NCBI RefSeq assembly: GCF_000003815.2
Contig: NC_049982.1
Coordinates: forward strand, 27,139,205 to 27,185,097
DNA length: 45,893 nt
Direction of reading: 5' to 3'
From: Branchiostoma floridae
Taxonomy: Eukaryota; Chordata; Leptocardii; Amphioxiformes; Branchiostomatidae
Shown: piece by piece, positions 1-13,000 of the stretch
Layout: each line of letters begins with the position of its first letter
Numbering within the stretch: the stretch's first letter is position 1
Made by a program: the position numbers and the translations under genes
The notes under the pieces: generated by a model
Told to the model about the DNA's origin: nothing
Seen by the model: only the letters and a program-made list of their open reading frames with translations
Databases searched by the model: none

Positions 1-25
1 ACTTTCACTCAAATCTCGTAAAGCT

Positions 26-964
26 ATGTATAGTTTGAAATCTCTCATTCGCTCATCTGTCTCGCCAAAGTGCTTGTTAAAAATATTTGATTCCTGTATA
101 AAGCCGATTCTCCTATATGGGTGTGAAATTTGGGGCACAGAGTCTATCAATGACAACTCCCCAATTGAAATTTCCCATCACCGTTTTTGTAAGAATATAC
201 TTGGAGTTCCTAGAAATTGTAGTAATTTAGCATCCAGAGCGGAGCTTGGCAGATTTCCTTTAGACTTAGATATATCTGTGCATGTTATTCGTTACTGGCT
301 ACGATTATTACAAATGGATCCTCATAGACATTTGTTACAAGCTGATGCCCTTTTGTATCAACATAATTCTATTTCTAATAGTCGCAGAAGAACCTTGTTA
401 CAACGAGTGAAAGAAATTTTAGATGGTAGTGGCCACTCCTACCTTTTCTATTCATGTAACTCACTTAGTGATATCAGATCTATATGTACAATGATAAGAT
501 CTAGAATCTCTGATATGTTTATCCAAACCTCTCGTCATAACTTGAGTATAGATACTGGTAAGCTAAGATTTTATAAGACCTGTAAAACAGCACATACTAT
601 GGAAAAATACTTAGAATTAGATAATTTTGATTTACGCTCGGCAATCAGCAAAATTAGAATTAGTGCCCATCCTCTCGAAATTGAGAGAGGATGGTACAAG
701 AGGTTATCCGTGTGTGAAAGAACGTGCAAACAATGCACGTCAAACGTGGTGGAAGACGAAACACATTTCATGTCAAACTGCCCTCTCTATAACCAAGAAA
801 GAAAAGAGCTGTTCAAAGAGGCCATCAAATTCCATTCAAACTTTCTCACATTCAATGATAAAAAGAAAACAGTCCTCCTTTTAACATCACAAAACCCACA
901 CATAATAGAAAAGGTGGGATCTTTCGTCTTCCACTGTCTTCAAATAAGGAGTCGAACCCAATAA
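26..964 (+). mobile_element. Non-LTR retrotransposon (LINE) C-terminal ORF fragment
   Basis: An open frame of 312 residues resembling the region downstream of the catalytic palm in LINE reverse-transcriptase polyproteins. Near residue 30 it has the typical KPILLYGCEIWG motif, and near residues 235-255 a zinc-knuckle-like cysteine/histidine cluster (CKQC, then EDETHF and NCPLY). No YxDD box is present, so only the C-terminal part lies in the window; the element either starts left of base 1 or is 5'-truncated. The frame is intact to its TAA, suggesting a fairly young copy. It is followed by a short 3' UTR and an AATAAA-containing tail. It is probably inserted in an intron of SUPV3L1, whose next exon starts at 1707 on the same strand. 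The first methionine is only the first ATG in the open frame, not a real start. Confidence 0.85.
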
Positions 965-1110
965 TCCAGGTTAGAGTTAGCTCTCACTAGTTTTAGACTA
1001 GACACATGTGATATTGTATTTTACACTGTTTGAATCTTGTATGTTACCTGCAATTAGCCCACGGGCATGAATTTGCAATAAAACTTACATTATTATTGTT
1101 CTTGTTCTTG
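965..1110 (+). mobile_element. LINE 3' UTR and tail
   Basis: The stretch after the LINE stop codon ends with an AATAAA (about 1077-1082) and a short repeated tail of ATT then GTTCTT units at about 1090-1110. Simple-repeat 3' tails are usual for LINEs of the CR1/RTE type. No open frame continues here. Confidence 0.6.
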
Positions 1111-1706
1111 TATACACATATGATGTACACAATGTAAAATGATTCTTACAAAAGATTAACATTGTAACATCTAGATTCTACCTACAAAATAGACACCATA
1201 AACCTATGACAAGAATTGAAGTGACAAAACATGGTAGCACAGCCAACAAACCATTCATTCCTGTATTCAAGAAGTGCACAGGTGTATCAGAAGAGACACT
1301 AGTGTGGTACACTGGTATCACTTACCGAGTTGGCAACTACATTCATTCATTCACTTTTACAACCATCCAACAAGTTTTACTTCAGAATCTACACCTACAG
1401 TCATGGCTACCTTGCTGGTGTCACTTTTACAGTACAATTAATTACTTTCTCATCAAGTTGACCATCTACGACGAAGAAAAATGTTCTTGTTTTTTTTTCT
1501 AACATCAGGCAAAATCAAGAATGCTGACGTCATCCATGAAATTTACTTGCTGTGGCCATATATTTAGCTACATATCCTTAGTTAGCAGGGAGATGCTTAA
1601 AACAAACATTCTTTCTTTGTTTTCTTGGTTTTGTTGTCAGAGTAACTGTTGTTGTATCATGTCTTGAAGTGATCGTCTGAATGCCTCCATGCTATTACCA
1701 TTTCAG

Positions 1707-4700
1707 GAGTGTGCGGTTATATACGGTAGCCTCCCCCCAGGAACCAAACTAGCCCAGGCTAAGAAGTTCAACAACCCCGATGACCCCTGTAAGATTCTGG
1801 TGGCTACAGATGCCATAGGCATGGGCATCAACTTGTGAGTTCTGAAGGAGTTATTGTCATTTTCCAGCACTCTTCCCTTTTTTTAACAGTCTTGCTTGCA
1901 GTTACGCTCCTTGTAATGACTTTTTGTGATATTTTTCTGAACGATGGAGGTATACAAATACATGAGTTGTAGCCTCTAGTGACAACAGGAGGTTGTAATG
2001 TACATGGTACAACTTCTTGTTCCTGGAGATAATGTACTGAAAGGAGACTATGATGTTTGACATAGTCATACCTGGGCAGTTATAACATTTAAATATGGAA
2101 GTTGCACACTGATCCCACGGGCGTCTACTTTTCTCCCATGGGTTTCCATAGAAAACTTTGCATAATTATCAGATTTGGATGATGAATCATTGATGTTTTG
2201 TACAAATTTTGTTAGAGGACACTAAATTTTAGATGTGTTCTTTCTTGGATATGAGCTTTTACTAAAAGGACACCCTTGGGTTGGGTCACCCTCTAGCCTT
2301 TGGGAAATCTGACCCACAGTCACCTTGGGTGATGCAGACTACACTGCTGTATTCTCTATGTAGAAACTGTCAAGAGTTGCACATGTAGAACATTAATATG
2401 TATTCTTGGATACATTTTGTTTATTGTTTCTTCGTCCCTAAATGTTGATTAGTTGACACGTATGTCTTCTTGTGCATTCCCTTTTCTTTAAAAAGGAGTA
2501 TCAAGCGAGTCATCTTCAACTCCCTGATCAAGCCCACCCTGAATGAGAAGGGAGAGAAGGAGATGGACAACCTGAGCACGTCCCAGGCCCTGCAGATCGG
2601 CGGGCGGGCGGGAAGGTTCGGGACACACTTCCAGGATGGGGAGGTCACCACCATGCACAAGGAGGACCTACAGACGCTTCACGACATCGTCCAACAGCCG
2701 GTAGAACCTATCGAGGTAAAATGTCCAATACATGTGTAGTAGAATTTGAACAATACAAATGAGTAGTGGTGCATACCTATTCAGGTCCAGCAGTTCAGGT
2801 TCAGGTCCGGACTTAGAGTCCGGACTTGAACCCATCATTGCATATTATGTGCATTTTTTTTGAGGGGGAGGGGGGGGGGGATGGTGCATATAAAATTGCA
2901 TGTTAGCATGAATTGAAATGCAATGTGAAAAATACATGAAAATGATAGACAGCCAGTGTAAACACGAACTGTTTTTTGTCTTTTTCCAGTGCAAATTTCA
3001 CTGTCTATGGAAGGTTTTGATGGTTTTGAACAAAAAAGGGAATATAAGTGACAGATTGCTTTTTGCAAGTCCGGACTTGGCACCGGACATTTAGGTTTTT
3101 TTTTTGGACTTGGACCTAAACATTTTTAGGTCCAATTCCAAGTCCGGGCTTTAGGTACGCACCACTACAAATGAGGGGATATTGAAGTTAACATAACCTG
3201 TAAAGAATCACCTGATTCATGATGACAGTTGTCAACATTCTCTTACAGGCTGCTGGACTCCATCCAACTGCTGAGCAGGTGGAAATGTTTGCGTACCAGC
3301 TACCTGATGCCAGCATGTCCAACCTCATTGTGAGTGTGGTCTTCCGAGTCCAGACTATTTCATGTGTCAGAATAGAAGTAGCCACAGTTTTTAACCTCCT
3401 ATAGTACTCATTCCCTTGAAATACATAATTTTTTAGTAAACACACAACTGTAATCAATGTAGTGTTTTGTCTAAGTCAAACATTGCCCTTATACTAGTAA
3501 AGTTGCAAGTTGGAGTCTATGTTAGGTGTGTGTCCCCAATTAAGTACAATGGCACAAAGTGAGTTGGAAGATGACCACAAAGGTCAGACTCGGACTGGCA
3601 AGAATTCAAAGTACAGGTCAGAGTTGGTAGAAAAAGTTGTAAATCAGACTTGACAGTAATAGGCCAGTGCTAATTTTTGTAAAGGTAATTGTTTTTTAGT
3701 CTGTTTGTACTTTAATTTGCAGTTGTCTATTTCCATATAGTAGAGACTGTGAAGAGACTTAAGTAGCTTTTCAAAGACAAAATCATGATTTTTCATTGTT
3801 TATTTAGGAACATCACATGCTCTTCTGATATGTACAGTTTTCCTATCCCTAGGACATTTTCATCAACCTGGCACAGGTGGACTCCCGATATTTTGTGTGT
3901 AACATCGAGGACTTCAAGTTCCTGGCAGACATGATCCAGCACATCCCGCTGAACCTGCGGGCCCGCTACGTCTTCTGCTGCGCTCCCATCAACAAGAAAC
4001 AACCCTTCCTCTGTACATCCTTCCTCAAGGTACACTACAAGTAATTACACAACAGTTTAAAGACAGTGCTCGTTAACATGACTTTTTTTTGTACCATCTA
4101 GAGATGGTAATTTTGTGTTTCTAAGTGCAGCCCTGAAAAAATTAGGTTCGGTAGGTAGGGATCTTCCCCCCCCCCCCCCCACCCCCTTTTTGTCCTCTGA
4201 CAATTCACTTTCCAGAAAATAAATATTGTGAGTGCTCAAGGTCATTACGCATTCTGCTGCTCAAAGCCTCTTTGGCATATTCACAATGTACCTTTTAAAG
4301 ACTCTGACTGCTAAACCAAGTTTCCATTTTTGTGGGTTTGGCCTCTAACCAGCTGTCAGCCAATCAGAGAGTCACCGAAATTATGTCAATTCTCTGATTG
4401 GCTGACTGCTAGTTAGAGGCCATGCCCAGAACAGTGGAAAACTCAGCCCGGTTAAACAGAGCCTCTCCTGTTGTATAGGTTGTAGGCGAGGCTCTACATA
4501 GGAGAATGACACAGAATACATAATGATTGACACACCCAATGAAGTGGTATGTCAATGAAGGTTAGACATCCAGGTATCCAAGATAGGCCAAATACAAATG
4601 TTGCAGTAACTCGAGGAACTGGACATGATTTTGAATACAGAGGGAGTAAAAGAGATTATAATGCTGTGATACAACATTTCCTACTTATCCCCAGTAAGCA

Positions 4701-5848
4701 ATAGTGGTTACTTATTGAACTCATCATGCCATATTTGTGTCCCTCCAGTTTGCCCGTCAGTTCAGCCGCGGGGAGCCCATCACGTTTGACTGGGTGTGTC
4801 GCCTGATTGGTTGGCCCGTTGCCATGCCCAGGACCATCCGAGAGCTGATGTACCTGGAGTCCATACATGACGTCCTGGACGTGTACCTGTGGCTGAGGTA
4901 ACAATGTACACAATTCTAAAGCCTGTACCTGGTCCAGCACCTGTAAAATTATTTAGGTACAGGTCTGGACCTTAACATCCGATGTATAAGGCTAGTGTAA
5001 AAGATGAATCCCAAATCAGTGATGACAATTTTGAAAATCTTGTAGTTAAATTAAGAAAACTTGAAAAAAAATTGTTCTGAGATTCAAATATGTATGTCCT
5101 CATACAAAGATGAATATATATAACTGAAAAAGACAGTTGACTACTAAATGTATAAATTAAAGTTCATCAAAGTTTTTAAGACACAGGTACAGAAACTTGT
5201 ACCTAAACATGTGCACTACCAAAATTTTTAAATTTCTTTGACGTATGGGGAGGGGGATTTCAGAGATTTCTCAACAAGTTTCATACATTGTTTTTTTGTG
5301 TATGTTACGTCTCGTGATTTACTGGTTGTGTGAAACCAAGATTGTCACTACAGTAATAAACATTTCTAAAAATCCTTCTCTCTCTGTCCCCTAGCTACCG
5401 TTTCATGGACATGTTCCCAGACGGGGGACTCATCCGAATGATCCAGCGCGAACTGGACCTACTCATCCAGGAATCTGTGTACAGAATCACCAGACTCATC
5501 CGGCAGAGCGAATCACAGACGTCTAGCGGCACGTCCGTCAGCGAAGACGAGATTCCGCGTACGAGGAGGCCGAAGGGACACATGTCGGGGATCCCAAAAT
5601 TCGACGAAATGGTGGAGGGTGTAAAGGTTTCGCCAGCAAAACACGGAGCAACAAAAACAATAGAGGGTGATTCGGAGACTGAAGAAAGGGGACATAAACA
5701 TCGCTTGAGTGACAAACTTGTTCAGGATGGCGTGATTACGCAAAGTATGCTGGATAAGTTACGGAAAGAGTGGGAGAGACAGTCGGGCAGCGATGGCAAT
5801 TTGAACAACAAAACAAGGAAAAAAAGAGGTCGAAAGAGCAAATATTAG
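1707..5848 (+). CDS. SUPV3L1: ATP-dependent RNA helicase SUPV3L1 (SUV3), C-terminal exons
   Basis: This is the 3' part of the gene for the mitochondrial SUV3 helicase, which unwinds RNA for degradation by PNPase in the matrix. Six coding exons join in frame: 1707-1834, 2496-2715, 3249-3329, 3853-4029, 4749-4897 and 5395-5848, each bounded by AG and GT, giving 402 residues. Exon 1 of this set carries helicase motif V ([14 protein letters not shown]) and the second carries motif VI ([13 protein letters not shown]). Then follow [18 protein letters not shown] and [10 protein letters not shown], all close to vertebrate SUPV3L1. The last exon ends in a divergent, charged tail finishing in lysine and arginine residues. 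Motifs I and II (ATP binding) must lie upstream of the window. Introns hold a hAT-like element (2764-3167) and a palindromic element (about 4305-4470). The gene identity is secure; exon ends are read from splice signals and homology. Confidence 0.95.
2764..3167. mobile_element. hAT-like nonautonomous element with 8-bp target duplication
   Basis: The left end reads TAGTGGTGCATACC and the right end is its inverse with one mismatch (GGTACGCACCACTA). Identical 8-bp direct repeats CAAATGAG flank it at 2756-2763 and 3168-3175, as expected for hAT insertion. The interior is rich in short palindromes around AGTCCGGACTT near both ends. There is no coding capacity, so it is a MITE that would depend on a transposase made elsewhere. 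It lies wholly within an intron of SUPV3L1. Confidence 0.85.
4305..4475. repeat. Palindromic dispersed element, copy 1
   Basis: Arms around GGCCTCTAACCAGCTGTCAG (left) and CTGCTAGTTAGAGGCC (right) are inverted copies, with a GATTGGCTGA/TCAGCCAATC stem inside and GTTTCC/GGAAAAC outside. A related copy is at about 45290-45455 in the HOGA1 intron. No open frame. It sits in the intron before the SUPV3L1 exon at 4749. Confidence 0.65.
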
Positions 5849-5975
5849 AACCACAGCCAAGCTTATTAGTGTTTAATATGTTGTTTTTTTCTTCAGGTTT
5901 TCATAATTATAACTTTTATCACTGTGACAGACTTTGTACTAGCACCTACTTTTTCCTCCAGTAGTTAAAACATAT

Positions 5976-5981
5976 AATAAA
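5976..5981 (+). promoter_or_regulatory. Polyadenylation signal AATAAA for SUPV3L1
   Basis: The canonical hexamer lies 128 bases after the SUPV3L1 stop codon, in AT-rich sequence with no competing hexamer between. Cleavage would be expected around 5995-6010. This is the most likely end of the transcript. Confidence 0.6.
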
Positions 5982-6434
5982 GATGTGCTTCTCAATCTCG
6001 TTTTTATGAGCAGACTGCATTAATTATATATCAATTAAATATGTACATGTACATAGCGCAAACAGGTTGCAATTTTGGCCATAATAGAACAAATGCATGC
6101 TGGATTTTGAACTAAAGAGCAGTGCACAACTGGAGGTTCTAGGTATGAAAACTTGGATCACTTTATGAGACCAAAAGATATCTGCCACTCAAAATCATGA
6201 CATTTTCTGGAACAAAGAACATCTACAGTTCCCGACACAGTTGCCAATTGGAACACATTGTGCTAGACTGCGAAATTTTACCTTTCACTTCCCAAATATG
6301 GTTTTGTAAGATTATCTTACCATCAACTTGTATCAAGGGACTTTCTAGATGATGTTCATTATAAAAAAGTTCAGAAGTTCTAAAATATGTTGGTTTGTAT
6401 TCATTATCACTAACTTACCGTTTTATGTTTCATT
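5982..6434. other. Intergenic spacer
   Basis: AT-rich sequence between the SUPV3L1 polyadenylation signal and the first copy of the 590-bp repeat. I see no open frame, RNA gene or inverted repeat in it. Confidence 0.5.
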
Positions 6435-7025
6435 CCAATGTCAATGAGGGTCACACAGGTGTACGGTTAGATATGAGCGAGCACTGTGTGTCTTGTTCTT
6501 AGGGGAGACCGCGAAATTCTTTCATAGTTTTAGTAAGTTATTCAGCCCTTGTTTTATTTTAGATATCGCCCGACGTGACCTCGTCGACAACCTTAAGCTT
6601 GTGGGTGGAGGTGTCGATTGTTTTCTAGCCAGGATGCCTGAACCCAGCGGGCAATAGGGGTGGGGGTAGGGGTAAATTTTCCTTGGGGGTATGTTGGCCC
6701 TTGAGAAAAGGAGCTGGCCGGTGTAGACCCTGGACTGGTCCAGAGCCTTGACTTGCAAAAGTTACCATTTGTTCAGGTGTTAAGATCGCTCATAATAAAT
6801 GTTAGTTATGAAACACCCTGGAACAAATCTTGCAGACTTAATTGCTCCAGGGTGTTGCAAGCGCCATGCAGGGTCATCAAGCAGTACAACACATACTTAC
6901 ACACCCAAGTATGATTTGCATACCAGTACTTGTTGCACAGGATTTTTGGTCTTGGGCGTGTTTGTCCATTTTGCCAGCAGCCAAGTCTAAGTGCATGTTG
7001 GGTTTACCTGTCGCGGAGAACGTGT
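6435..7025 (+). repeat. 590-bp direct repeat, copy 1 (upstream of collagen-like gene)
   Basis: Begins CCAATGTCAATGAGG and ends GTCGCGGAGAACGTGT. It is matched over nearly its whole length, with few substitutions and small indels, by 8874-9453 in the same orientation. It contains an 11-bp inverted repeat (AACACCCTGGA at 6812-6822, TCCAGGGTGTT at 6846-6856) kept in both copies. Copy 1 ends about 55 bases before the start codon of the collagen-C4-like gene, so it may contain that gene's promoter and 5' leader. It could also be an unrelated dispersed repeat. Confidence 0.85.
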
Positions 7026-7079
7026 CGACTTAATCTACCTTCTTTTGGGGTTCTTAGTATCGTTTGAAAAGTTTGTAAA

Positions 7080-10000
7080 ATGAGTGCAGAGAAGGTGATC
7101 TATGGTCCTATCGGGCCTGGAACGCCTCCTAGCGGTGAGCGTGCCTGCGGTTCCCGGGTGAGTCTGCAGGGCGTGCTCGGCGTGGTCGCGGTCTTCACCG
7201 CCGCCGTGGCGCTAGCGCTGGTCCTGAACAATCATGGACAGCAGATGGCGAGGGATCACGAGAAGATCATGATCCTCGAGCAAGAGATCCAAAGCCTGAA
7301 GATGGCGGCAGAGCGAGATCTCGAAGAGGTTGCGACCTTCAAAATGAGGGCCGAAGAAGACCGTCGGGAAACACTGGTTCTGATGGAAAAAATCGCCATG
7401 TTGGAAGCACCGATCCACGATGTAAGTAGTTGATTCCGTACACAAGCTGCATAAGAAAAATTCATAGCCATCTCTGTAAATCTTTTCTGTTCAAATCAAC
7501 TTAACTTAACAAAGCATGCTGGCTGTATTAATGTGGGGCTTCGCGACAACGCCCCCTTTTCTGTCAATCATAGAAAAGGTTGTGCTCCACTTTGAAATCG
7601 TCTGCGTAGTGTAAGAAAAACATATGGCTGTCGTATCTCTCTCTCTCTCACAGTGTTTGTTTGTGTGAGTGTGTATTAGATAAAAAGTGTCCCCCATGTA
7701 GAACTGTCCCCCGTAAAAAAGTGACCCCCCCTTAAACTTTTCCCCCGTGAAAATGTCCGCCCATGCAGAAATGTCCCCGCGAAAAAGTTCTCCCCCCTGC
7801 AGAAATGTCCCCCATGAAAAAGTGTCCCTCCGTGCAGAAATATCCCCCATGAAAAAGTATCCCCGTGTGCTTGTATGTGCGTCTGTGTCTGTGTGTATGT
7901 CTGTGTTTCTAGATACTTGTGGTCGGCAAAACTTGATGATAATTTGTATGTGCGTGCGTAGATTGTAGACCTTGTTGTGACTGAACCTGCGGTTTAACAG
8001 AATTATGGTCTCATTGATGTATTATTCCGAGTGTGTAGAAAGAGATCCGAGCCAAGCAATAAACGGCTGCATAGACGCGTGTTTTTAGCGTCGAGAAATT
8101 CCCTTTTAGCCAGCGGAACTGATCTCAACAGTTAGATTGGTGAAAGCTTGTTAACTTTTGTAACTGAAGAAATTAGCAGGTAAAGTTTTGCAGCCGCGCG
8201 CTAGGTTGGAGGTACACAGTCCTGGGTTCAGATTGGTGCGGTTGAACACTAACAGCAAAAAAGTGCCATTTTGGGGGATTGACTAATCGTAGTTTGTAAT
8301 TGGTACCAAAAAAAAAAAGTGAGATATCAAACATGAAGGTACCGCTGCAGTGCCTTAGCAAGCTGCTAGGGGGCCAATTATCGAACTCCCCCTTTGTTTT
8401 CCCGACCCCTACCCACCCACCAAATATCAGCTGCATCCATCGAAGTCTTCTTGAGTTTTACTGTACATGGACAGCGGGGCAAACACACACACAAGGTGAA
8501 AACATAATCTTGGCCATTCTGGCAAAGGTAGCAAGCCGCTAGGGGCCCATACCTACACCACTTATTTTTTGCCCCAAGAGCTATTTACCACATAAAAATC
8601 ATGACCACAGCATGGTCAGAACTCGAGATATCAAACCCAGAATTTCTGCTGCCGTACCGTAACAAGCCGCTAGGAAGCCCGAAATCTAATCATTTCCAGG
8701 TCTCATCAAGACCTACCCACATACCGAATATCAATACATGTAAAATCCATTTAGGCGCTCTCGAGGTGCTTTTCTACAAACAAACGCTACCGAAAATATA
8801 ACCTTCTTGGCGAAGGTAATTAAAGAGAGATCCCCCCTCCCTCCACACACACACGCACGTGCACACACACGCACCAATGTCAATGAGGGGCGCACAGGTG
8901 TACGGTTAGATATAATGGAGCACTGTGTGTTTTCATCTTTGGTGAGACCGCGAAATTCTTTTATAGGTTGAGTAAGTTATTCAGCCCTTGTTTTATTTTA
9001 GATATCGCCCGACGTGACCTCGTCGATAACCTTAAGCTTGTGGGTGAAGGTGTCGATTGTTTTCTAGCCAGGATACCTGACCCCAGGGGTGGGGGTAAAC
9101 TTCCCTTGGGGGTATGTTGGCCCTAGAGAAAAGGAGCTGGCCTGTGTAGACCCTGGACTGGGCCAGCTGCAGAGCCTTGACTTGTAAAAGTTACCATTTG
9201 TTCAGGTGTTAAGATCGCTCATGATTTATGTTAGATATAAAACACCCTGGAACAAATCTTGCAGACTTATTGCTCCAGGGTGTTGCAAGCGCCATGCAGG
9301 GTCATCAAGCAGTACAACACATACTTACACACCCAAGTATGATTTGCATACCAGTACTTGTTGCACAGGATTTTTGGTCTTGGGCGTGTTTGTCCATTTT
9401 GCCAGCAGCCAAGTCTAGGTGCATGTTGGGTTTACCTGTCGCGGAGAACGTGTACTACTTTGTGTTAGATTGAAAAAAAACTTCCTATCGAATCGTCAAC
9501 CTCGCGTTAAGTACCGACAAGTCGTGTCTGACTGGGAAACACTTACTTGTGGCGTACCGCAAGGAACCAAGTTGGGTCCCCTTGTGTTTCTCGCGCTCAT
9601 AAATGACGCGTCACCGGTGAGTGAAGACTCAGCCGAGACTTGGAAGTATGTTGATGACGTGTCTTTGTCGGAGGCAAGGCACGTTACACATGACTCCACG
9701 GTGCAAACTGACGTGGATAATCTCGTTTATTGGACAGAAGCCAACTACATGCAACTGAACCCCATCCAAGTGCATAGTACTGCTAATATGCTTTATGCGA
9801 AACCCTCCTCCCCCACATGTAGTGACTGGTAAGTCAACAACACTTGAAGAAGTTGAATTCGCGAAGATCCTAGGGGTGATCATACAAGCTAACCTTAAGT
9901 GGGACATCCACGTCAACATGATGGTCAGCAAAGGCAGCCGCAGGCTGTACCTGTTACGGGTATTAAAGAGACATGGTCTAAACTCTAGTGACTTGACATC

Positions 10001-13000
10001 AGTGTTCTGTGGATTTATACGACCAATCTTAGATAGAATACTTGTGCCCAGTCTAGGGCCATAGAGAACGTACAAAAAAGAGCTTGCCGCATAATTCTTG
10101 GTTCCACCTTTGCTAGTTACGAAATGGCTCTAGCTATAGACCAATTGTCTTTTCCGTCTCTGTGCAACAGACGACACGAACTCTGTACAAAGTTTGGTAC
10201 CTCTTTCCTGAGCTCTTCGTCTTTCTCAAAATGGCTACCGCCAAACCGTGTGAGCCTACATGGCAGAAACCTCAGGTCCAAACACCAGCAGATAACACAA
10301 TTCCACTGTAGAACTGCTAGGTATAGGAAGAATATACTACCTTACCTTGTCGACTTGCTCAACAGTTCAAAGTGCTAGAGGTATGAATAAGTTTTGAATG
10401 TATACACAGTTATTTTAAAAGGAATTATTGTTATGTTTTATAATGTTTTGAATCCTGCACTTCTATTGCTTCTCATTTTAATGGTAACGTGTGTAAAGCA
10501 TACTGCAATTCAGCCGAAAGAAATAGAGGCTGCCATTGTATGCTATTGTATGTCGCATGACGCGAAATAAACCATTCATATATATACATAACTCTAGAAC
10601 CTCTTTGTTGGGGACCGTACGGCGTTTAGTGAGGGGGGAGGGCCGGTCGCCAGAGGGTCGGGTCAAAAAATTTTTGCTAGGCCCTTCCCCCAGGTAATTT
10701 TTTTTTTTGCTAGGCCCTCCCCCTGGCAAAATATTTTTTTGCTAGGCCCTCCCCCCTCCTATCAACTTTGAAAAAATATTCAAGACGCCAATAAAACATG
10801 CGCTCCCATTTGGAAATGTGCTTTGCGTCCTACTTTTTCATGATTTTCATCGCAAAGCAGATCTCTCGCCCCTAGTAAAAAAAGGAAAACAGAATGGCTC
10901 AAACTATTTGCTTAATAATAGAATAATCTAAACACGCTCAGTTTCATTATAGGACCATTGCAATATGTGACATTTGCAACTGAGAAAGAGAAGAATATTG
11001 ATAGATATGTACTATGCAAAATAAAGACTTATTAAGTCTTAAAAGTTGCATGATTATTGAGAAAATGCTATAATGTCATTGTGGTAGATGACGGGATCTT
11101 CCATCTTGTACCATTTGGAAGTTATGTACAGGTGAACGTTAGCATCATTGAACATTGATTATGCAAATGAGGACCTCATTTGCATGAATTATGAGAACTG
11201 CAATGAATGTCTTCTTTCTTACCGTAGATTATGAACATCTGTTATTTTGGGGCAGGAAATGATCAACTAAAATAATCCATGCAAATGAGGACCTTATTTG
11301 CATAATTCATGACAAACATAGCTGATACACCAGTCGTAAAGGTTAAGATCATTTGGCGAAGGTATGGGGTCGTGGAACTCTAGATGTCATATATGACGCT
11401 ATGTCCCTGTGGCACGTGTTCCCTCCCAGACCGGTTCTGTGCAGAGCCCGGAGGCAGCAGTCCCTGGTGACGACACTGCTACTGACTCTGTGAACAAGCG
11501 TCAGAAGAGGTCTTTGTCCAACTTGGACGACATTCTGACCAAGATTTCAGGTACGCTCATCTAGGACAGACGTTTGTTGATTTGTTTATGATAATAGTAA
11601 TGATAAAATAATGAAAGGTTTATTCAATCAACCATAATACAACGAACATTAGCTCAACATCACTAGAATCTTGTCATTTTATCCATATTGTTACTACCTC
11701 TCAAACACCAGTAAATAAACTTATAATGGATGAATATAAAGAATAGAACTGCCTAGATTCACGAGACTAGCGCCTGCCTCCACGCCACCACAAACATATT
11801 AAGGCTTCAGGGGTGGCTAAATTGGCATTTTGACTTTCCATTGTTTTCTCATTAATGAATTTTAAAAGAAAGAATGGGACTGTAACGAATATTGATAGAT
11901 GGGCATGAAATGATTCTAAATCTGATTTTTGGGGCTATATGGATGACGTCATCAGGTTTTATTGCCCCTAATATTATTTTTTCTATGAGAAAATACAGCA
12001 CTTTGGTACATACCACTGCAATTAAACTATGGTTTTCGTGTGTATAATGACGAAGGCTACAAACTCACCTTTGCGCCAATTGATATTAGAACATAATTGT
12101 ATTCATCTAATTTTAAAAAAATCATTTTCTAATAATTACAGATCATTAGTAGATATGAAAATGAATACCGGCAAAATCAGCAATGCGTAAGTTTTGCTAG
12201 AATAACTGTTAAAGAGTCATGTAGAGAATCGGACTGTTCTTGAAAATTTTTGTTCCTTAAGTCCCATTTTCTTGCTCTCCAATAGAATTGCGAAACGGAC
12301 TTCCCACCGGATCCCAGGTATGGAAAAAATCAGCGATTATCCATGAGCGAAATCATCTTGATTTGTATTCAGAAATGGTCTCAGCACTTTGTACGAGTCT
12401 TCTATGTGGCCTTTTTCTTTCTTTCTCTTTAACACCTTTATTTCCAGTTTCAAATACCTACATAGTACATACATATTTCAGTCGTTAGCACATCAGTACT
12501 GTGTAATGTAAACTGTCAACAATAGAGTTCGCACAAGATTTGGAAAATTCGTGTGATGTTGTCATGTTTAAGAACTATGGGATTATCTTACTGTTTATCT
12601 GTTTTCAGACCCTTAGAAATTCAAAGAAGTAAATATATAATTATCAGTTTGTTTTGCTTGTATATGTCTTGACAATACGGTATTAGGTACATGCAATTAC
12701 ATCCATTCCGCTAGAGGGCGCAGCTACACGAGAGGCTAGCCATTTGTGGGGGTATGAATGGGGGGGATCTCGGTAGCCTGACGTGATAGCCAGGCCAGGT
12801 AGATAGGCCAGGTAGGCAGGCAAACCCGATTATCCTTATGTTTGATCTAAGACAGAAAAATTACGTATTTAGCTAGAGACATAATTGAGACATACAATGT
12901 TCCAATAGGCTTGTGGCCTTTATATCTGAAAGCTCACTTGAATTATATTGGTTTAAACATGTTGGAATCATCTATTGAAACGTCATTTATTTCGCTAGGG

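Larger units (their letters stand above)
10763..11429. other. Intron 1 remainder with two ATGCAAAT palindromes
   Basis: Noncoding. It holds two near-perfect palindromes built on the octamer ATGCAAAT: 11161-11185 (12-base arms around one base) and 11279-11303 (one mismatch). The rest shows nothing recognisable up to the acceptor at 11428-11429. Confidence 0.6.

Noticed and set aside
1206-1502. 98-codon open frame before the first SUPV3L1 exon
   Set aside because: Low complexity at its end, no match to the helicase or any family I know; it falls where an intron is expected.
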